A DNA stretch of 64,000 nucleotides from Metallyticus violacea. Lineage: Eukaryota > Arthropoda > Insecta > Mantodea > Metallyticidae. Made by a program: the position numbers and the translations under genes. The DNA lies in assembly GCA_030762175.1 (NCBI GenBank), contig CM060831.1, forward strand, positions 74,402,001 through 74,466,000. The letters are read 5' to 3'. The notes beneath the pieces are model-generated. The model saw only the letters and a program-made list of their open reading frames with translations, had not been told where the DNA came from and searched no databases. Each line of letters opens with the position of its first letter. Position 1 is the stretch's first letter. Positions 9,646 to 22,575 of the stretch are shown piece by piece.

Positions 9646-11459
9646 TTTCAAACGGGAATTTTTCCTTAGTCACTTGGAATCTGAGATATGGACACTTTAG
9701 TTTTATAGGTTATACATTCTTGGTGTAACATAACCTCACTTTTAAAACCTAAAATGTATTTATCTAATAGTTAAAAGAGAGGGTTTCTTGTATAAACCCC
9801 GTCGAAAGGTAGTTAAGTGTTACACTGAAGAATATAAAAATGTAATTGTAAATAAAATGTTAAGTACATCATTGATTAATAAATGTTATACATGGACTAG
9901 CAAGAAAAGTTTTAACTTATCAATTATTAAAACCAAAAGAACATTTCCAACTTTAAAATACTTCCCCCGATATTAAATCCATATAAGACAAACATTGTGA
10001 AGCAAAATTGATGCAAAAACGAATAAGTTAGATACATAAAAAACCGTCTTTGTAAGTTATGATCCAAGATTTAAGTGTTCCATAAAATCTAAACAATTTA
10101 AAGTTGCAAATAGCAGAATTAACTGCAGATACTGATAGCATGTGAATACCAGTGCACAAACTTTAAGATTGTATCACTCGCTGATTTATAAGTTTCAACT
10201 TACCTAATAATTAAATATTTTATTCACTAACAAAATTTTGGGCCAAAAAGATATTTTCAAGAGAACAATGGGAAATTGAATAGAAGCATACCCTGTTAAG
10301 TCGATAGAGATATTTAATTTATTTTACGTTTTCGTTGGATGAATAAATTAGTACTAAATTATTAAAAATAAAATTGATTATGCATGTTACAATATCAGTT
10401 TTCTAAATTCAGAATTCAATACTTGTATAGCCTTGTATCTCTTTTGACACCATATAACGAAAGTATCTGGGAGTTAATCATAACGCTAATGAAACCAGAA
10501 TTCTAAAGGGTTCTAAAGTTCATCAGAATCGCAAAAAGCAAAACAAAACCTAATTTCATAACATACCAGCAGACTTTTGTACCAGGGCTGCATTTCTACA
10601 GTCAAGCGCTGGAGTTCAAAGGGTCTAACATAAAATTAATTACAATGTTCATTAAAAAGAAAATAAAATCACAATAATCTCAAGAAAATACTCGAAAATT
10701 ACACACGGTCCCCAGCATTCAGAACTAACAGTTGCAAAAGGCATATTTTCTATGTAAACCTTTCACGGTGACAGTGTATAAGAAATAGAAAAATGAAAGG
10801 GTGACGAAGGTTATAGAATCCACCCCCCTCTGTCATCATGGCTGTTTGATGTTGACGTTAAAAGCGGTGTCTTTATTTCGTATGTCCCTGGACATATTCA
10901 CACTCAACGGTAGGCGTGCTGTCTTACACGCAACGACACAAGAGCAAACATCTGGGATTCCTGAACTCTCTTTTGTTGTTGCACGATGGTGTTCACTCAC
11001 AAGTGTCCAATGAAACGACAGCTCTTTTGGGCTTACTGGAAAATATACCATTTAACACGGCACTATTACCCCGCACATGCAACATCTGAGAAGAAAACAA
11101 CGGAATAGCAACCAATGCTAATTCTGTTTCGAGCATGTAGGTTGTCTTTTACTTCCAATACTTGATACACGTTGAGTTACAGAAGCCATTCCCACTATAT
11201 CGGTGGTCAGAAATCGCAAAATTAGCACATTTTGCTGAAAAGTATACACTCATTCACTACAGAAGATCCCCGTCTTCTATAACAATTTTGCTCTCTAAAA
11301 AGAAACTTCCTGGAAGTAGCGTCCTGGACATATCTTAAACAAGTGCCGATATTGAGGAGCTGATCAACAAAATTAAAAGGTTTGGAGAGGCTATCAAATT
11401 ATGAGAATTGTGCGATATTAATTTAAAACAAATTAAAATAAATGTAATTACGACTACTT
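9646..11459. other. Mostly AT-rich; less AT-rich island 10800-11060
   Basis: The island at 10800-11060 has overlapping open frames on both strands (70 and 71 codons) and a forward-strand ACACGCAACGAC section. Its content is unrecognised; it could be an exon or an unlisted repeat. The rest shows nothing. Confidence 0.4.
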
Positions 11460-11971
11460 CACTCATGTTACGTCATCTTAAAATCGGCCAATGAAACGAA
11501 ATAAAATTTTGAATTTTGACCAATCCCAGTCGGATTACTGAGTGAAATTATCGAGAAAAAAATTATCAAATCCGTTTTATCACGAGACGAGCATTTGTCT
11601 TGAGGTCAGTGTAGCCAATTTATATCTCCCCTATATAATTCCTGAACACGCATACTGACCACTTTTGCTTGAGGCGATGGGGAGCTATTGATAGCAACAA
11701 AAGCAAAGACAGTCGAGAATCATAATGCAAAATGGAAGATGCGTTTTGGTGATGCATCAAATGTGCAAATTGATCTTGTGGTTAGGAATTCGAAACCACA
11801 GATTACAAAGAAAAATAGACACACTGTATGTTATCTTCCCCCCCCCCTCTCAATTGGTGTTAGAAAATCGAACGGTAGCGATTGTAATAGTCGATTTTTG
11901 TCCATTTCAGTTTCACGGTTTCTGAATAGAATAAATTTTCATAACATTTTATAGAAGTGTTAATATTCTGT

Positions 11972-12002
<31 letters not shown>

Positions 12003-12290
12003 CTTTTTTATTCTTATTCTATTCATAAAATAGTACTAACCCCGTATTTTGCTCTTCTCTGTTGGTATTACTAACAATCGGCATTCATCTGTCACAAGAT
12101 TGTTGGTTAAGAAAATGCTAAGTACAAATATACAATTATTAGAATTGTGTAAGCCAAGTTTATAGCAACTATATTTCAATTCTTATTTTATTCGTGAAAT
12201 AGTCCTAATAAATATCAATCACTACATTCATGAATTTATCGGCAATTTCAAACCTTCTTGTGATATTACTTGTGATAATGGCATGGAAAC
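11460..12290 (+). repeat. Repeat family B, copy 1
   Basis: About 830 bp shared with 37925-38730 (same strand) and 48870-49690 (opposite strand). Shared landmarks, in order, are a TTGAATTTTGACCAATC block; a stem formed by GGTCAGT (11604-11610) and ACTGACC (11654-11660) around TATATAA (11632-11638); GAACGGTAGCGATTGTAATA; an AT dinucleotide run at 11975-12002; two direct copies of TTCTTATT(C/T)TATTC; and a terminal GTGAATTTATCG-type hairpin. In this copy one arm of the terminal hairpin is largely lost. It is non-coding as far as I can see; two short open frames near 11690 are not conserved. Its mobile-element class is unknown. Confidence 0.8.
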
Positions 12291-12443
12291 TTTACTCTTT
12301 TTGACTGCACAATGTATGCATGGAAAGGAAATGTAACAAGAGTTTTGAATTTTCCTACGTAAAAGGCATCAAGTCAAAATAATAAATTTGTTATTCTGGG
12401 AAGGTCAGAGGAGAAAAGTAGACGGAAGTAGGGCGGACAAGTT
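12291..12443. other. Short spacer, nothing recognised
   Basis: Nothing visible between repeat family B and the GC-rich block. Confidence 0.4.
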
Positions 12444-12780
12444 TTAATCGTTATTGACGGTAAACGGCTGGGCTGCCAGGAAGCGGTGGGTCCCGGATGT
12501 CACATGAACCGGGCCATGAGTGTTTATGTGGGACGTCACAATCTTTTCACAATTACTTACCGCCTCCTCTCCCCCTCCAAAAATAATCCCGGCGACATCT
12601 GGGTCCTTGCATAAGTTCTTCAATCTCTTGGCCGCCCAGTGTCTACCTAATTTCATCCGTTCCTCCCGGAGACCCCTCCCTTGGGGGGGGGCATAGATAC
12701 AACAGGGCCTTGGCTTAGGTGCCGAATCTCCTATCCATTTCTTACCTTCCTGTTCTACCACATTAGCATCATGGGAATAA
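12444..12780 (-). CDS. Unrecognised GC-rich open frame, candidate exon
   Basis: A reverse-strand frame stays open for over 110 codons across a block clearly richer in G+C and CpG than its surroundings, ending at a TAA just below 12444. Residues of the frame include GKKWIGDSAPKPRP, GRHWAAKRLKNLCKD and DVAGIIFGGGEEA. A consensus 5' splice site GTAAGT lies at 12555-12560 on the same strand, directly after the codons for GGGEEA and in phase. If real, the exon would end at 12561. I do not recognise the protein. A fragment of an unlisted transposon is an alternative. Confidence 0.3.
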
Positions 12781-12863
12781 GAAAAAATAAAGATATAAAT
12801 ACCAAAAATGTACCGTATAGAGAAAATATTAACCACAGTGAGAAATGTATTAACAAAGCACAA

Positions 12864-13845
12864 AAGATGAAAGTTGCAAATGTAGCGCGAAATATTTTCA
12901 AAACCTAGAAATTAAGATTTTATTTTAATTTTATTTAAAAACCTTGAATACAGAAATCAATATGGCCTTCACCTTCAGCAGTTACTAGAGAAGATAGCCG
13001 TTAATCAGTAAAGATTAAGACATCGCAACGGAGAAACTAACAGGTAACACTGCAATGCACTTGACTACATCGCTCTAGTTGGAAGTGCAAGAAAGTTTGC
13101 AATAAAGCATTAAAAGAAAAATTCAGATTGAGTTTTTTCTACTTCAAGAGATTTCGCCTAAAGATATGAAAGTTAATATCTAAAAAAGAGCAAAACATTT
13201 GCAAATATTATCAATTTAGCGAGAACACATTAATAGTCTTTCACTAAGACAGCGCAATATAGTAAGAAATAAATAGACAGTGTAACAGACGTTTTCGCAC
13301 TTTATTACTCTTCGTACGTTGGAAGACGCTCTTTGTGATACGGTTGGACAGGTTTATAAAGAAAAACGTAACTACTGCTTAAAGTGCTAACAAATTTTCA
13401 TATGTTCCACATGAACTAAAAACTACACTTCAATCATCTTACCTTGGTAAAAATATGAAACAATTTGCTTAAACTAAACTTTGTGTACATATACAAAATG
13501 TGAATTATTTTACAAGCAAATGAAAGCATAGATTAAGAATGCAAAAAGAAATAACTTGGGGTACTCTTTTCTTTGGAAAATCTACCATTACCATATAGTG
13601 TTCAAGATAAATTATTTTTGCCTGTGTTTTTCTGAATTAAACAATTTACTGACTTTAGTTCAATGTAATTCCAAATGAATGAACTATCTGTCAATAGAGA
13701 GGAACTCCCAAAAGAGTAACATCTCCTCATGCACACCACAAGCAACTTACACTTTATCCTATGCTAGGGTTTAAGACTACGTGGACAGGTAAGCTCGCAA
13801 TACCGTACAAGCTACATATACAACTTTATCATTATTGTTATTATT
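12864..13845. other. AT-rich stretch, nothing recognised
   Basis: No feature was seen on either strand. Confidence 0.5.
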
Positions 13846-14005
13846 ATGTTTATTTAAAACACTAAATAACATATCCGGTCTCATTGCCGTTCTATTCGAT
13901 TCAGGGCTTGAAACGGTCGAAATTTTTTGCTCAGAGGCCTCTTCTTTCAGGTTTGAGGTGCTTTTACGTGCCGTAAATCTACAACACGGAAGTAATGACT
14001 TTATT
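13846..14005 (-). mobile_element. SINE-2 fragment lacking the tRNA head
   Basis: The reverse complement of the SINE-2 body is recognisable by GCTCAGAGGCCTCTTCTTTC and the GTGCCGTAAATCTACAACACGG block. It breaks off before the tRNA-derived head, where GGATCTACGAGGCACG begins. It is 5' truncated, with no confirmed target duplication. Confidence 0.78.
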
Positions 14006-16724
14006 GGATCTACGAGGCACGTAAGATTCATCCTGACATTTCATCCTCGTCCATTATAGATCTATCATGTTTGAATAGTGGAGCTTCTCCTAGTAAAGGA
14101 CACTCATTTTTTAAAAAAGATATCTTGAAAAAGTGGATAGAATTTATGCTCTTGTGATTTATAAATAAATATAATAAGTTAACAAACGTTTTTTCTCTCA
14201 TAATTGGTATAGTTCTCGATTTCGCTAGCTGGTGATCTAGTAACTATCAAAAATTGGGCTATCTCTGAGAGAGGCACAAACCCTCTGCGTGACAAAAACT
14301 CTTAAGTTGTCAGTTCAAATTTTCCATAATAATCAGCATACATGAAGAAATCCCAACTCAAATCGAACAAGACATTTAAAAACTTTACCTCGTGTCTTTT
14401 AAAGTCAATGTATTTTTGAAATATGTGAGCATGGAGATATATTTCTGCAAATTGTAAAAAATCCCATTTTTACCACATTTTGCTATAATAAATGTTAAAT
14501 TTATGCCATTTTAAGAAAAAGTGGGATCTGGAAAATAAATATATCTGAAAGTATACCCTGCAATTTAAATTATATATGGTTTCTTTTTGATGCTTTGATA
14601 ATGCTACATAACCAGTATTTAATCACTTAACCAAAGGTTATTATTTCGTTGTAATTTGAAAGAGCTGAATTCATTTTAAAATACTGAAATACAAGTTCTA
14701 TTCTACTTTAAATGTGGAAATATTATTAATTTTAAAAAATTTGCCCGGTATCAACTGCTTAAACAAATTTAGTCTTCTTAAAAAATGTATTTTAGGGTAC
14801 GGTGGAGGTTATTGGCATATGTAATGTACTTAACTGTTTAGCACCCTCCCGATGCACGACCATATACCAATTAATAAACTGATTTCCAAATACCCTCGTT
14901 TTTTTTCTTCTCGCTTTCTGCTAAAGACACCAGTAATCTGAAAAGGGTTATCTTATTTTACATAAGTAAGGAATCAACATGGATTGTAACAATATTTTAA
15001 AGTTACTGCAATATGATGAAGCAAATAAATTCCAAAAGCAACCTCTTAGAAAGAAATGATGTTTCATAAAGAGCTATTTACAGCAAACAATTTATCAGGA
15101 GCTTTTGCTTAGTATTGATTTGGTTTATATATTCCGAAACATTTCAGAGTCATTTTTGGAAAGCTAAAAAATAGCCTAACTTAATACTTTTGTAGCATAG
15201 AAAAGATCATGGATAAATTGCCCATATTTTGCATGAAGCTTTCCCTCTCCTGTCTGCATAAGTTTACAAAGTTACGTTTCAATATTAACACAGAAAGAAT
15301 TTTCTTTGCAATTTCACATGGACTAACGCATATAGAAAATATTCCTAAACCATATTATTTGGATAAACATTTCTGTCAACCCACAAATGATTACAAATAC
15401 CTAGAGAAGGCGAATTACCATGTATGCCTAACTTCTGGTTCAAAGGATTTCTTTGTGGACAAAAGGATAATTCCAAAAGATGAATAGAACTAAATCACAA
15501 AGTAAACACGCCTAAAGGTATTTTCAACATCTTGCAATACTACCGGAGGCATGCTGAAAGGGAATTTCGCAATAAGCCACGGACTTTCATGGAACTGCAA
15601 GTAATATCGGGCGGAAAATCCAGACTGTGACTCATATGTTGAATGTTTCCCATAACATACGCATGCGCAGGTATGACCTCAACATGAATTTTTTACACCA
15701 CAGATGTCCGTGTCATATATTACTGAATCATGTCATTAGTTTGAAAGTTATGTGAAGCATCGTAATTTCTAAGCACTAAAACTAAAATGAAGTTATGTTG
15801 ATACAACATGTGGAAGGAGTACAATAGATCATGAGCTATAAAACCATCTTTCCCTTTATTCCTGTCATTCATCGGTTTTTCTACCAGGCAGTGGCTCATA
15901 TCTTGCATTCTTCTTTCTTTGTATTAACCTAATAGTTTGAGTGTACCTATAATTATGTGAAGTACTTAGGAATTCTGAACATAAGGCAAAATCTGGGGAA
16001 GAGGGTAAATGAATCATCCGGTACTACAAGTTTTATGTGCTGATGAACAGATATAATGAGGAATTTTTCTGTATAACGATTTAGTTATATTGTATAAGTT
16101 TTGCAATATTCGTGTTTCACAAATTTCAATTATTTACGCATCTATTGATCAATATTCTTTAATAGAGATTATATTTATATATTAATATTTTTCAAAGAAT
16201 GTTGTTATGCCCCAGGCTCTAATGACCAAAAGTCTTTAATTAGTTAAATATTTAAAAATGCATCCCCTTGGGCTTACATAATTATATTCTGCTAACTATT
16301 ATAAGAAATTTCATTTTACCATCCATACGTTCACTCGCATACATTTAATATTAGTATCTATGTATGCTGGTTCTTGCAGAAAAGCGCAGGTTACATGGCG
16401 ATTTGTTTCATTAAAGCTTACCGTATAACGCGTACTTAATATTTTTCATATTTAATATATTTATAACAAAGAAGTTAGATGTGGATCGTTGTGTATAGTC
16501 TCGCCATGTTTACTTGTGCAGTTACGAAATTAAACTCGCTTATTTGAGTGGAAAATTATTAGAATTAGAATTCTTTTGGGCTTGTGATAAACGTCTAAGG
16601 AATAATATTATACAATTTGATAAAAATCCGAAAAGAGTAACAGAATAGAAGCAGGGAAACTCGAGCTGAAGGGCGAAGTATTTGAAAGAGTTGGCCATAT
16701 GTTTGTCTTAGCGTCAGGAAACTG
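14006..16724. other. AT-rich stretch with one 92-codon open frame
   Basis: A forward frame at 15209-15487 has 92 codons beginning MDKLPIFCMKLSLSCLHKF. It resembles nothing known to me, has no obvious splice or promoter context, and may be a chance frame. The rest of the stretch shows no repeats or motifs. Confidence 0.4.
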
Positions 16725-17400
16725 GAGAGGATGGTGATGATTGCTTAAGGGGCGCAAAACACTTAAGGTCATTAGCGCCCAAAACACTAAAACTGCGCCA
16801 AAATGAAATAAATAAGTAATTTACACAAAATTAGTGTATAAAATAAGTAACAGTAGCGCTTGGGCAATAAAATAAAACCCCATAACAAATTACAAGGGCA
16901 ATATAGACAACAACAAACAAGACCGGTACTAAAATACAGCTGCAAGACCTGAGAACACAACAGTCTTACAATGGTCCAAAATTGTAATTAAAATCCCCAA
17001 AACAAACAACAAGGGGTATTTGATCAACACAAACAAAAGCCTGGAAATAAAACGCCTCAGCAAGAGCTGAAAACACAACAATCTTAAAATAGTCTAAAAA
17101 GCCTAAAATAAAATGATATAACCTCAAACCTTGCTCCGAAAACCACAAACAACGATAAAACATAGCACACGCTCAACAGCAACCACATCATCTGCAAGTA
17201 GGTCCTCAATAGAGGAGGGAAAACTGAGCGAAAGTCTAAAAGCTGCAAGATGATGGCATTCAAGTTAAATGTAACGCACTGTAAAGCGGTGGTCACAATA
17301 AAGTCATGTTGGAGCTGGGTCACCATTAAAAAGGTGATGGTGTATAAAAAGGCCAAAACCCAGTCCTCAAACGTGCTAAATTACTTCTTCGCGACGAGAA
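16725..17400. repeat. Putative dispersed repeat with internal duplication
   Basis: Begins with GATGGTGATGATTGCTTAAG and GGTCATTAGCGCCC, a pattern typical of arthropod interspersed repeats as I remember them. Two related segments, near 16905-16990 and 17025-17105, share ACAACAAACAA, GAAAACACAACA and TCTTA(C/A)AATGG/AGTC landmarks, suggesting an internal duplication of about 120 bp. No second copy exists in this window, so family status is inference. Confidence 0.4.
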
Positions 17401-17502
17401 AACTGGAGCTTTTCACACTATCAAAGAATAAGAATGAACTTGAACATACACCAACGGCATTTAAAAGTGGTGAGTAAAATTCCGAAACAACAGATATGAG
17501 AC

Positions 17503-17539
<37 letters not shown>

Positions 17540-18639
17540 CAAGTTTGGATGCTTGCAAAAGTCATGCTGCTATACGAGTCTGAAGGAAAATAAAAGAGCA
17601 ATATTCAAAAATTAAAACTTTTAATGAGGTTCGCAGATCGAAAGCACTCAAAAAGTCTGAAGAGTAAATGTTGACAACGTACCGGATGCAGAAATTAATT
17701 ATCGATCAACTCTAAAAGCAGCACGTCAAAGAGCTCATCTTTCCAACTTCAGGCCTGGTTACATAAAAAATCAGTCCCATAGCATGATGTGAACAAGACT
17801 TTTTATGAGGCCTTTCACGTAAGGGAAAATTAGACAAACTCCAGAACAACGTACTTCCATTCACAAGGGCTCAACATGGAAAATTACAGGTAGTTTTACA
17901 GGGCAAGAGTCTCTCTGTAAAGGTATCCCAGTATTGAATCAATCCTTTCCTACGATAGTCCAGGAAAAAGGAAAAATCCTTCATTTTGAATACGTTTTTG
18001 TTAGTGCTTTGCTAATGGACTGGATACACATTTATGTAACGCGTTCATTAAACATGTTCAGGCAAATATACATTTGTGTAAACAGAGTTAATTGCTCATT
18101 AACAGCAGTGCCTAAAAACCTGAATATGAACAGAACGCGATTACAAGGATAATATATTCTGGAAGGTAAAATACGTTTTAATATTACTTTAACTATTTTA
18201 ATATTAGTTGGAAGGTATATTAAATTATAGTCTATTGTGATAATAATTTTTAATCATAGCTGAAAAATTCATCCTTAGCCAATTCATTCGTTATTGAACA
18301 AAAAGAAATTACTTTAAAACCTGGAAAAGAACTTATCAAATAATTTCTCTTGTCGTTATAGAGAATGTGCTCAGGTAAGATAAATGCAATTACCAAACTG
18401 GATGTAAAGAAATAAGTGCAATTGCTTTAGAAATTGTAGACGGGTCTTAAACAACCAATTTGAGATAGGGAATCCAAAGTGCGCGAAGAAAAATAGCGGA
18501 TTTATGTGGTGATATAAATGCATAGTATTAGATGCTGGTTAGTTAGTTAGTTAGTAGAGCGAGTAAACATTTTTCTTAGAATATCTGCAAACCTGCAATG
18601 CTAGCGAGGAAATCATCATTTTCGACAATTCATCAGCGA
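17401..18639. other. AT-rich stretch with an (AT)n run
   Basis: A pure AT dinucleotide run covers 17504-17536. A TTAG tetranucleotide run of about five units lies at 18539-18556. Nothing coding was recognised; a 72-codon frame at 17934 has no known content. Confidence 0.5.
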
Positions 18640-19720
18640 TTCAAGATTTAATGTGAAGCGATTTGGTGTATAGCAGTCAGGTTGATCGCCAATTATGAAG
18701 CGATTTAGTTGTTGATCGCCATATTTAGTCGCGGCATATCATTAATTGCCTATTCATCACTTTGGTGTTGTTGCCCACGCTTGATGACAATAATATCTCA
18801 GGGATTGTTGTACTGTTTTGTCATTCGTGCTCAACAGGAGACTGGGGAAGGATATCAACTATGTTAACAATCACGCGGTGAGTAGATCTAAATATGTATG
18901 GTCATTTATTATTTGCAACATCTTTCGCGTCCTCTGATGTTCTGCGTGCGAGAGAGCTTAGCTCCGTTGAATATAAATTTAGCTGCCCCAGCTTCCAAGG
19001 GGACGTATTTCACTATCTGAACTGCTTGATGAACCGTACTTATCTGATCTGATCGTCTGGCTATCTGATATATCAAATGAGTTGCCGAACCGAGTTTTTG
19101 AAAGTGACGTGTCGGAACTAAGTATGTCAATTGTGCGAACTGAGTACTCACTACTTACCAGGCTGCATCTCGCCGCGTGTAGAACTTAAAAAGTGAACCG
19201 ATTGCCCCAACAAAGCAAACTCCTCCTTATATATTCTATTCAAATTAACTAATTGCTGCCTTCAATAAGCCACGGAGGTCACACAAGTACGCGCAAGTCT
19301 CGCGATTTGCTTTAAAAATTAAAAATATACATATACTATTGGCTGGTTCAACTGCACCTGCCAACGTATTTGAATGTTTAAAACATTTATTTACATTGGT
19401 TGGTTTAAAATTAACTGTACAAACAGCTGGCAAGTATTTCCTTTAACACATTTAAAAGGCCTTGGCCTTATTAACACTCGTCAACGGTCTTAACACTAGC
19501 TCCTTTGGATTTATTCTTCCTTTGTATAGCGATTTATAGCCTCCTTGGAGTTCCGAGCTCCAGTAAAAAACCACATAAGAGAACTTTCACTCCTTTGACG
19601 ACATAACAATTCACATATTAAAGCTTAACCTTATGATACACAAATATACACAATATTAATATTACTAATTACAATGCACAAAATAAAATGAATAGGTTTA
19701 CAAAAAATTATATTATATAT
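18640..19720. repeat. Repeat family A, copy 1
   Basis: About 1.1 kb collinear with 50960-52195. Shared landmarks are GTTGCCCACGCT (18770), AATCACGCGGTGAG against AAGCACGCGATG, GCGTCCTCTG (18928), runs of AACTGAGT/GAACCG-like words, TTGGCTGGTT, GTTTAAAACATTT and TATTACTAATTA (19658). Upstream of GTTGCCCACGCT it contains GGCGATCAAC on the reverse strand twice, reminiscent of retroviral-type primer binding sites. The simplest guess is a long terminal repeat plus leader of a reverse-strand LTR retrotransposon, but no gag or pol was found. Confidence 0.65.
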
Positions 19721-20145
19721 AATGCTTGAATGCCTGAAAATATTAACCCATGTTGTGTATAAGAATAAAGATATAAATGGTTTCCTTTAAATGTTTTGAT
19801 TTTGAAGAGTGACTTTGTTTCTATTTGGTATTTTAATGGAGTATGCCGTAAGGACTGTTTCAAGTGCCACAGAAACCTGTAAAATCTCAACCAATAATAT
19901 CATTATATTTTTCTAAAGTACACTCATGTATAAAAAAGTAACCAACGAAACTAGAACTCATTAACAATGACTCGTGTTTACTTCACGCCAGCCCCATACA
20001 GACTGCGTCGAAAAGGGAAGTTCCATAACTTCCTTTATTGTGAGAATTTCCAATGGATAATTCATTAGTCAGTGACTTATTGTTCGTTTAGAAACCTGGA
20101 TGCCATATTTCTAAAATCTAAACCGGCAGACTACAGAACCATATT

Positions 20146-20885
20146 TCAAATTGCTTTTCTAAATCCCCCTACAATCAATGAAATTATTGCGATGTAGTTT
20201 ATTAACATGCGGTAGTATCGACTTAGTCGAACATGCAAGCGTATTACACGCTCTGGCAGCTCAAGGAATAGAGGGATAGTACATACGTGTCCTATTTGTG
20301 TCAACACAAGAAGAAGGACAATCATTCCGACTAGAAAGAGGAGTTCGCCAAGGCGACCCAATCTCTCCCAAACTCTTCACCTTTGCAAAGGAGCATATAG
20401 TCAGGAAAATGAACTAGCATAATAATTTCGGACATAAACGGCAGTCGACTAACAAACCTAAGATTTACCGACGATGTGGTCTTATCACAATACACCGAGA
20501 GCCCTACAAACTATGCTGGAACAACCATTCGAGCATAGCAAAAATGCAGGATCCTCATTAAACAAATTGGAGATGTAGTTACTTTCAAACGGACCTGAAA
20601 TTCCGATACAAATAGATTGAACAATCCTGACATACGAAGTACAAAGAACAATCTCATTAAACTGGAGAGCATTTTGAGCCCTTAAGTTTATACTATTACA
20701 CTAAACATTAAATAAGAAAATAAGGTTCCAGACGCTCGAAACCTGTATATATCCTATATTACTCTATGAGTGCCGGACATGGTCACTAATAAAAAGAACA
20801 AAATGAACATTGCCAAAGAAAAAGGCAACGCAAGATTCTTAAAACAACTTTGAAGGACAAAAGACCTATAGTATTAATGAACCAG
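20146..20885 (+). pseudogene. RTE-like reverse transcriptase fragment
   Basis: Forward translation with frameshifts shows reverse transcriptase landmarks. FRLERGVRQGDPISPKLFT lies at about 20318-20374. NGSRLTNLRFTDDVVL is centred on 20464-20475, where FTDD is the catalytic YADD-type motif with a threonine variant. Then come PILLYECRTWSLIKR near 20750-20790 and a basic K/R-rich end. The order and wording match the RTE group of non-LTR retrotransposons, which encode an endonuclease and reverse transcriptase. Stops and frameshifts make it a dead fragment. The endonuclease part is absent. Confidence 0.75.
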
Positions 20886-22525
20886 TTATCTCAGACAACA
20901 GACATTGCACAAATAGATACCAGAATGAATATGCACACATTGCCACCGCGTCGTCAGTAATGAACCTTCAACTGGCACACCTACTGTCACTCCTGCTGTT
21001 GTAGACAGACGCGCCAAATAAATTTCTTCCAAGGCAATCGACGTAATCCCAAGCTTGAAGTAGCACCAGCTTTCAATTAAATTATATTTTTGCCAATTTT
21101 CCATGCACACAATGAAAATACTTTACATTTCATATTGAAATTGTGGTAATTGCATATTCATTTCTGTTGCTCGAAACATGTTCTAATTTTGGAATTGGCA
21201 TCGGGAAAATCTGCAGACCATGGCCGACATTCCAGTCACAAATCTTATGCTAATGCTGCGGATCCTGTTAACCCTTGAGCTACCATGTCATGTGTGGCTA
21301 AAACACTTCTCGTGTCTCAGTCTATATACCTGGAGACTCCTAAGGTTTCTGGTTACAAAATCCACAATTTTGAGAAAGAGAAAAGAAAATCCAAGTCACA
21401 TATAAATCACTGGGTACTAAATTGTAACAGCACCTGATCTCATCCGCAGACTATCAAACATTGGAACAAGTGCAAGTTCGTTACAGTACAGTACTACATT
21501 AACTTTTGTTTTGTCACAAGCTTGCGAAATAAGTCTTAACAGCGAGAGAGAATAAGAAAACAGTGCGGCAAGATGCAATTCATTGTGATTCCAAGAAACT
21601 GTTTCTTGTTTTGCTCTCCCTGATGTCATCCGCGACGGGTGAACTCTGCATTTGTATGCTGCAGAGAACAAATAAAAGGAACTTAACTATTCCTTATTAT
21701 ATTAGCTTACATCTTCATCTCTCCTTGAACCTTGTTATGCAGCAAATTTATTAAAACAGAGCGTGTGACCTCTATAAGCAAAAGGGAATCTGACTGCATG
21801 AATATGTACGTACAACATCATTCTTTGCGGCAGCATTAACTGCCCAAATACTGGGCTAAATAATCCTGCGTAGAGAAGGGAGCGAGAACGTAAACAAGTA
21901 AACCTGTTCTTCCTTTTCTATCTTGCTTCTTTTTTTCTTTTCTTTTTTTCTAGATCATTCAGAACCTAGTACAGGAAACCTGTGTATTGCAATTTGTCCA
22001 AACCAATTTTTATCTCTCGAATAATTCGTTTTAAATATTTCTCGTTCCTTACTCCTATTTATTTGAATGTATGAAAAGGAGGAATGCTCGTTAATGTCTA
22101 GTTTAAATGAAATAAGTAATATAGCATTATGTTAAGCAACAAACAGACAGTTAAAAGAAAAGTAAAACACCTGTCCTTACTTCTAAATGCCTCCCCTGCT
22201 ACCATAAAAGAGAGAGAACAACAGACCATACATCGTTAAAAAAGGTAAATAAACCATTACCGGTTCTTTCTCTACTTTCCAGCCAACGCATTATTAAAAA
22301 AAATCTCTCCTTCACTATGTTTCTTGCTAGACTTGGTCGACGTCCCACTGGAGAATCCCAGCATATTATTAATGGCGATGTAAAAGCGCTCAAGAACGTC
22401 AGCAGCAAGAGGACATTTTCGTGACATTATGTATCTTTCACAATATACAAAAAGTACATTACTTAAATAAATAAGTAAATAAGTCATACCTCCATTGCTT
22501 AACGCAGTTAAAATATTAAGTATAC
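20886..22525. other. Unrecognised stretch
   Basis: Several 60-85-codon frames exist on both strands (for example 21417-21671 reverse) with no recognisable domain. No repeats were seen. Confidence 0.4.

Positions 22526-22575
<50 letters not shown>
22526..22575. repeat. (AAT)n microsatellite, tail of the adjacent LINE
   Basis: About sixteen AAT triplets abut the 3' end of the reverse-strand LINE fragment that follows. On the LINE's own strand the tail is (ATT)n. Confidence 0.85.

Noticed and set aside
11975..12002. Separate AT-repeat locus
   Set aside because: It lies within repeat family B at a position where the other copies also have AT-rich sequence, so it was treated as part of that element.
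15209..15487. Protein-coding gene of 92 codons
   Set aside because: No recognisable domain, no splice or promoter context, and frames of this length are expected by chance in 64 kb. It is mentioned only as part of its stretch.
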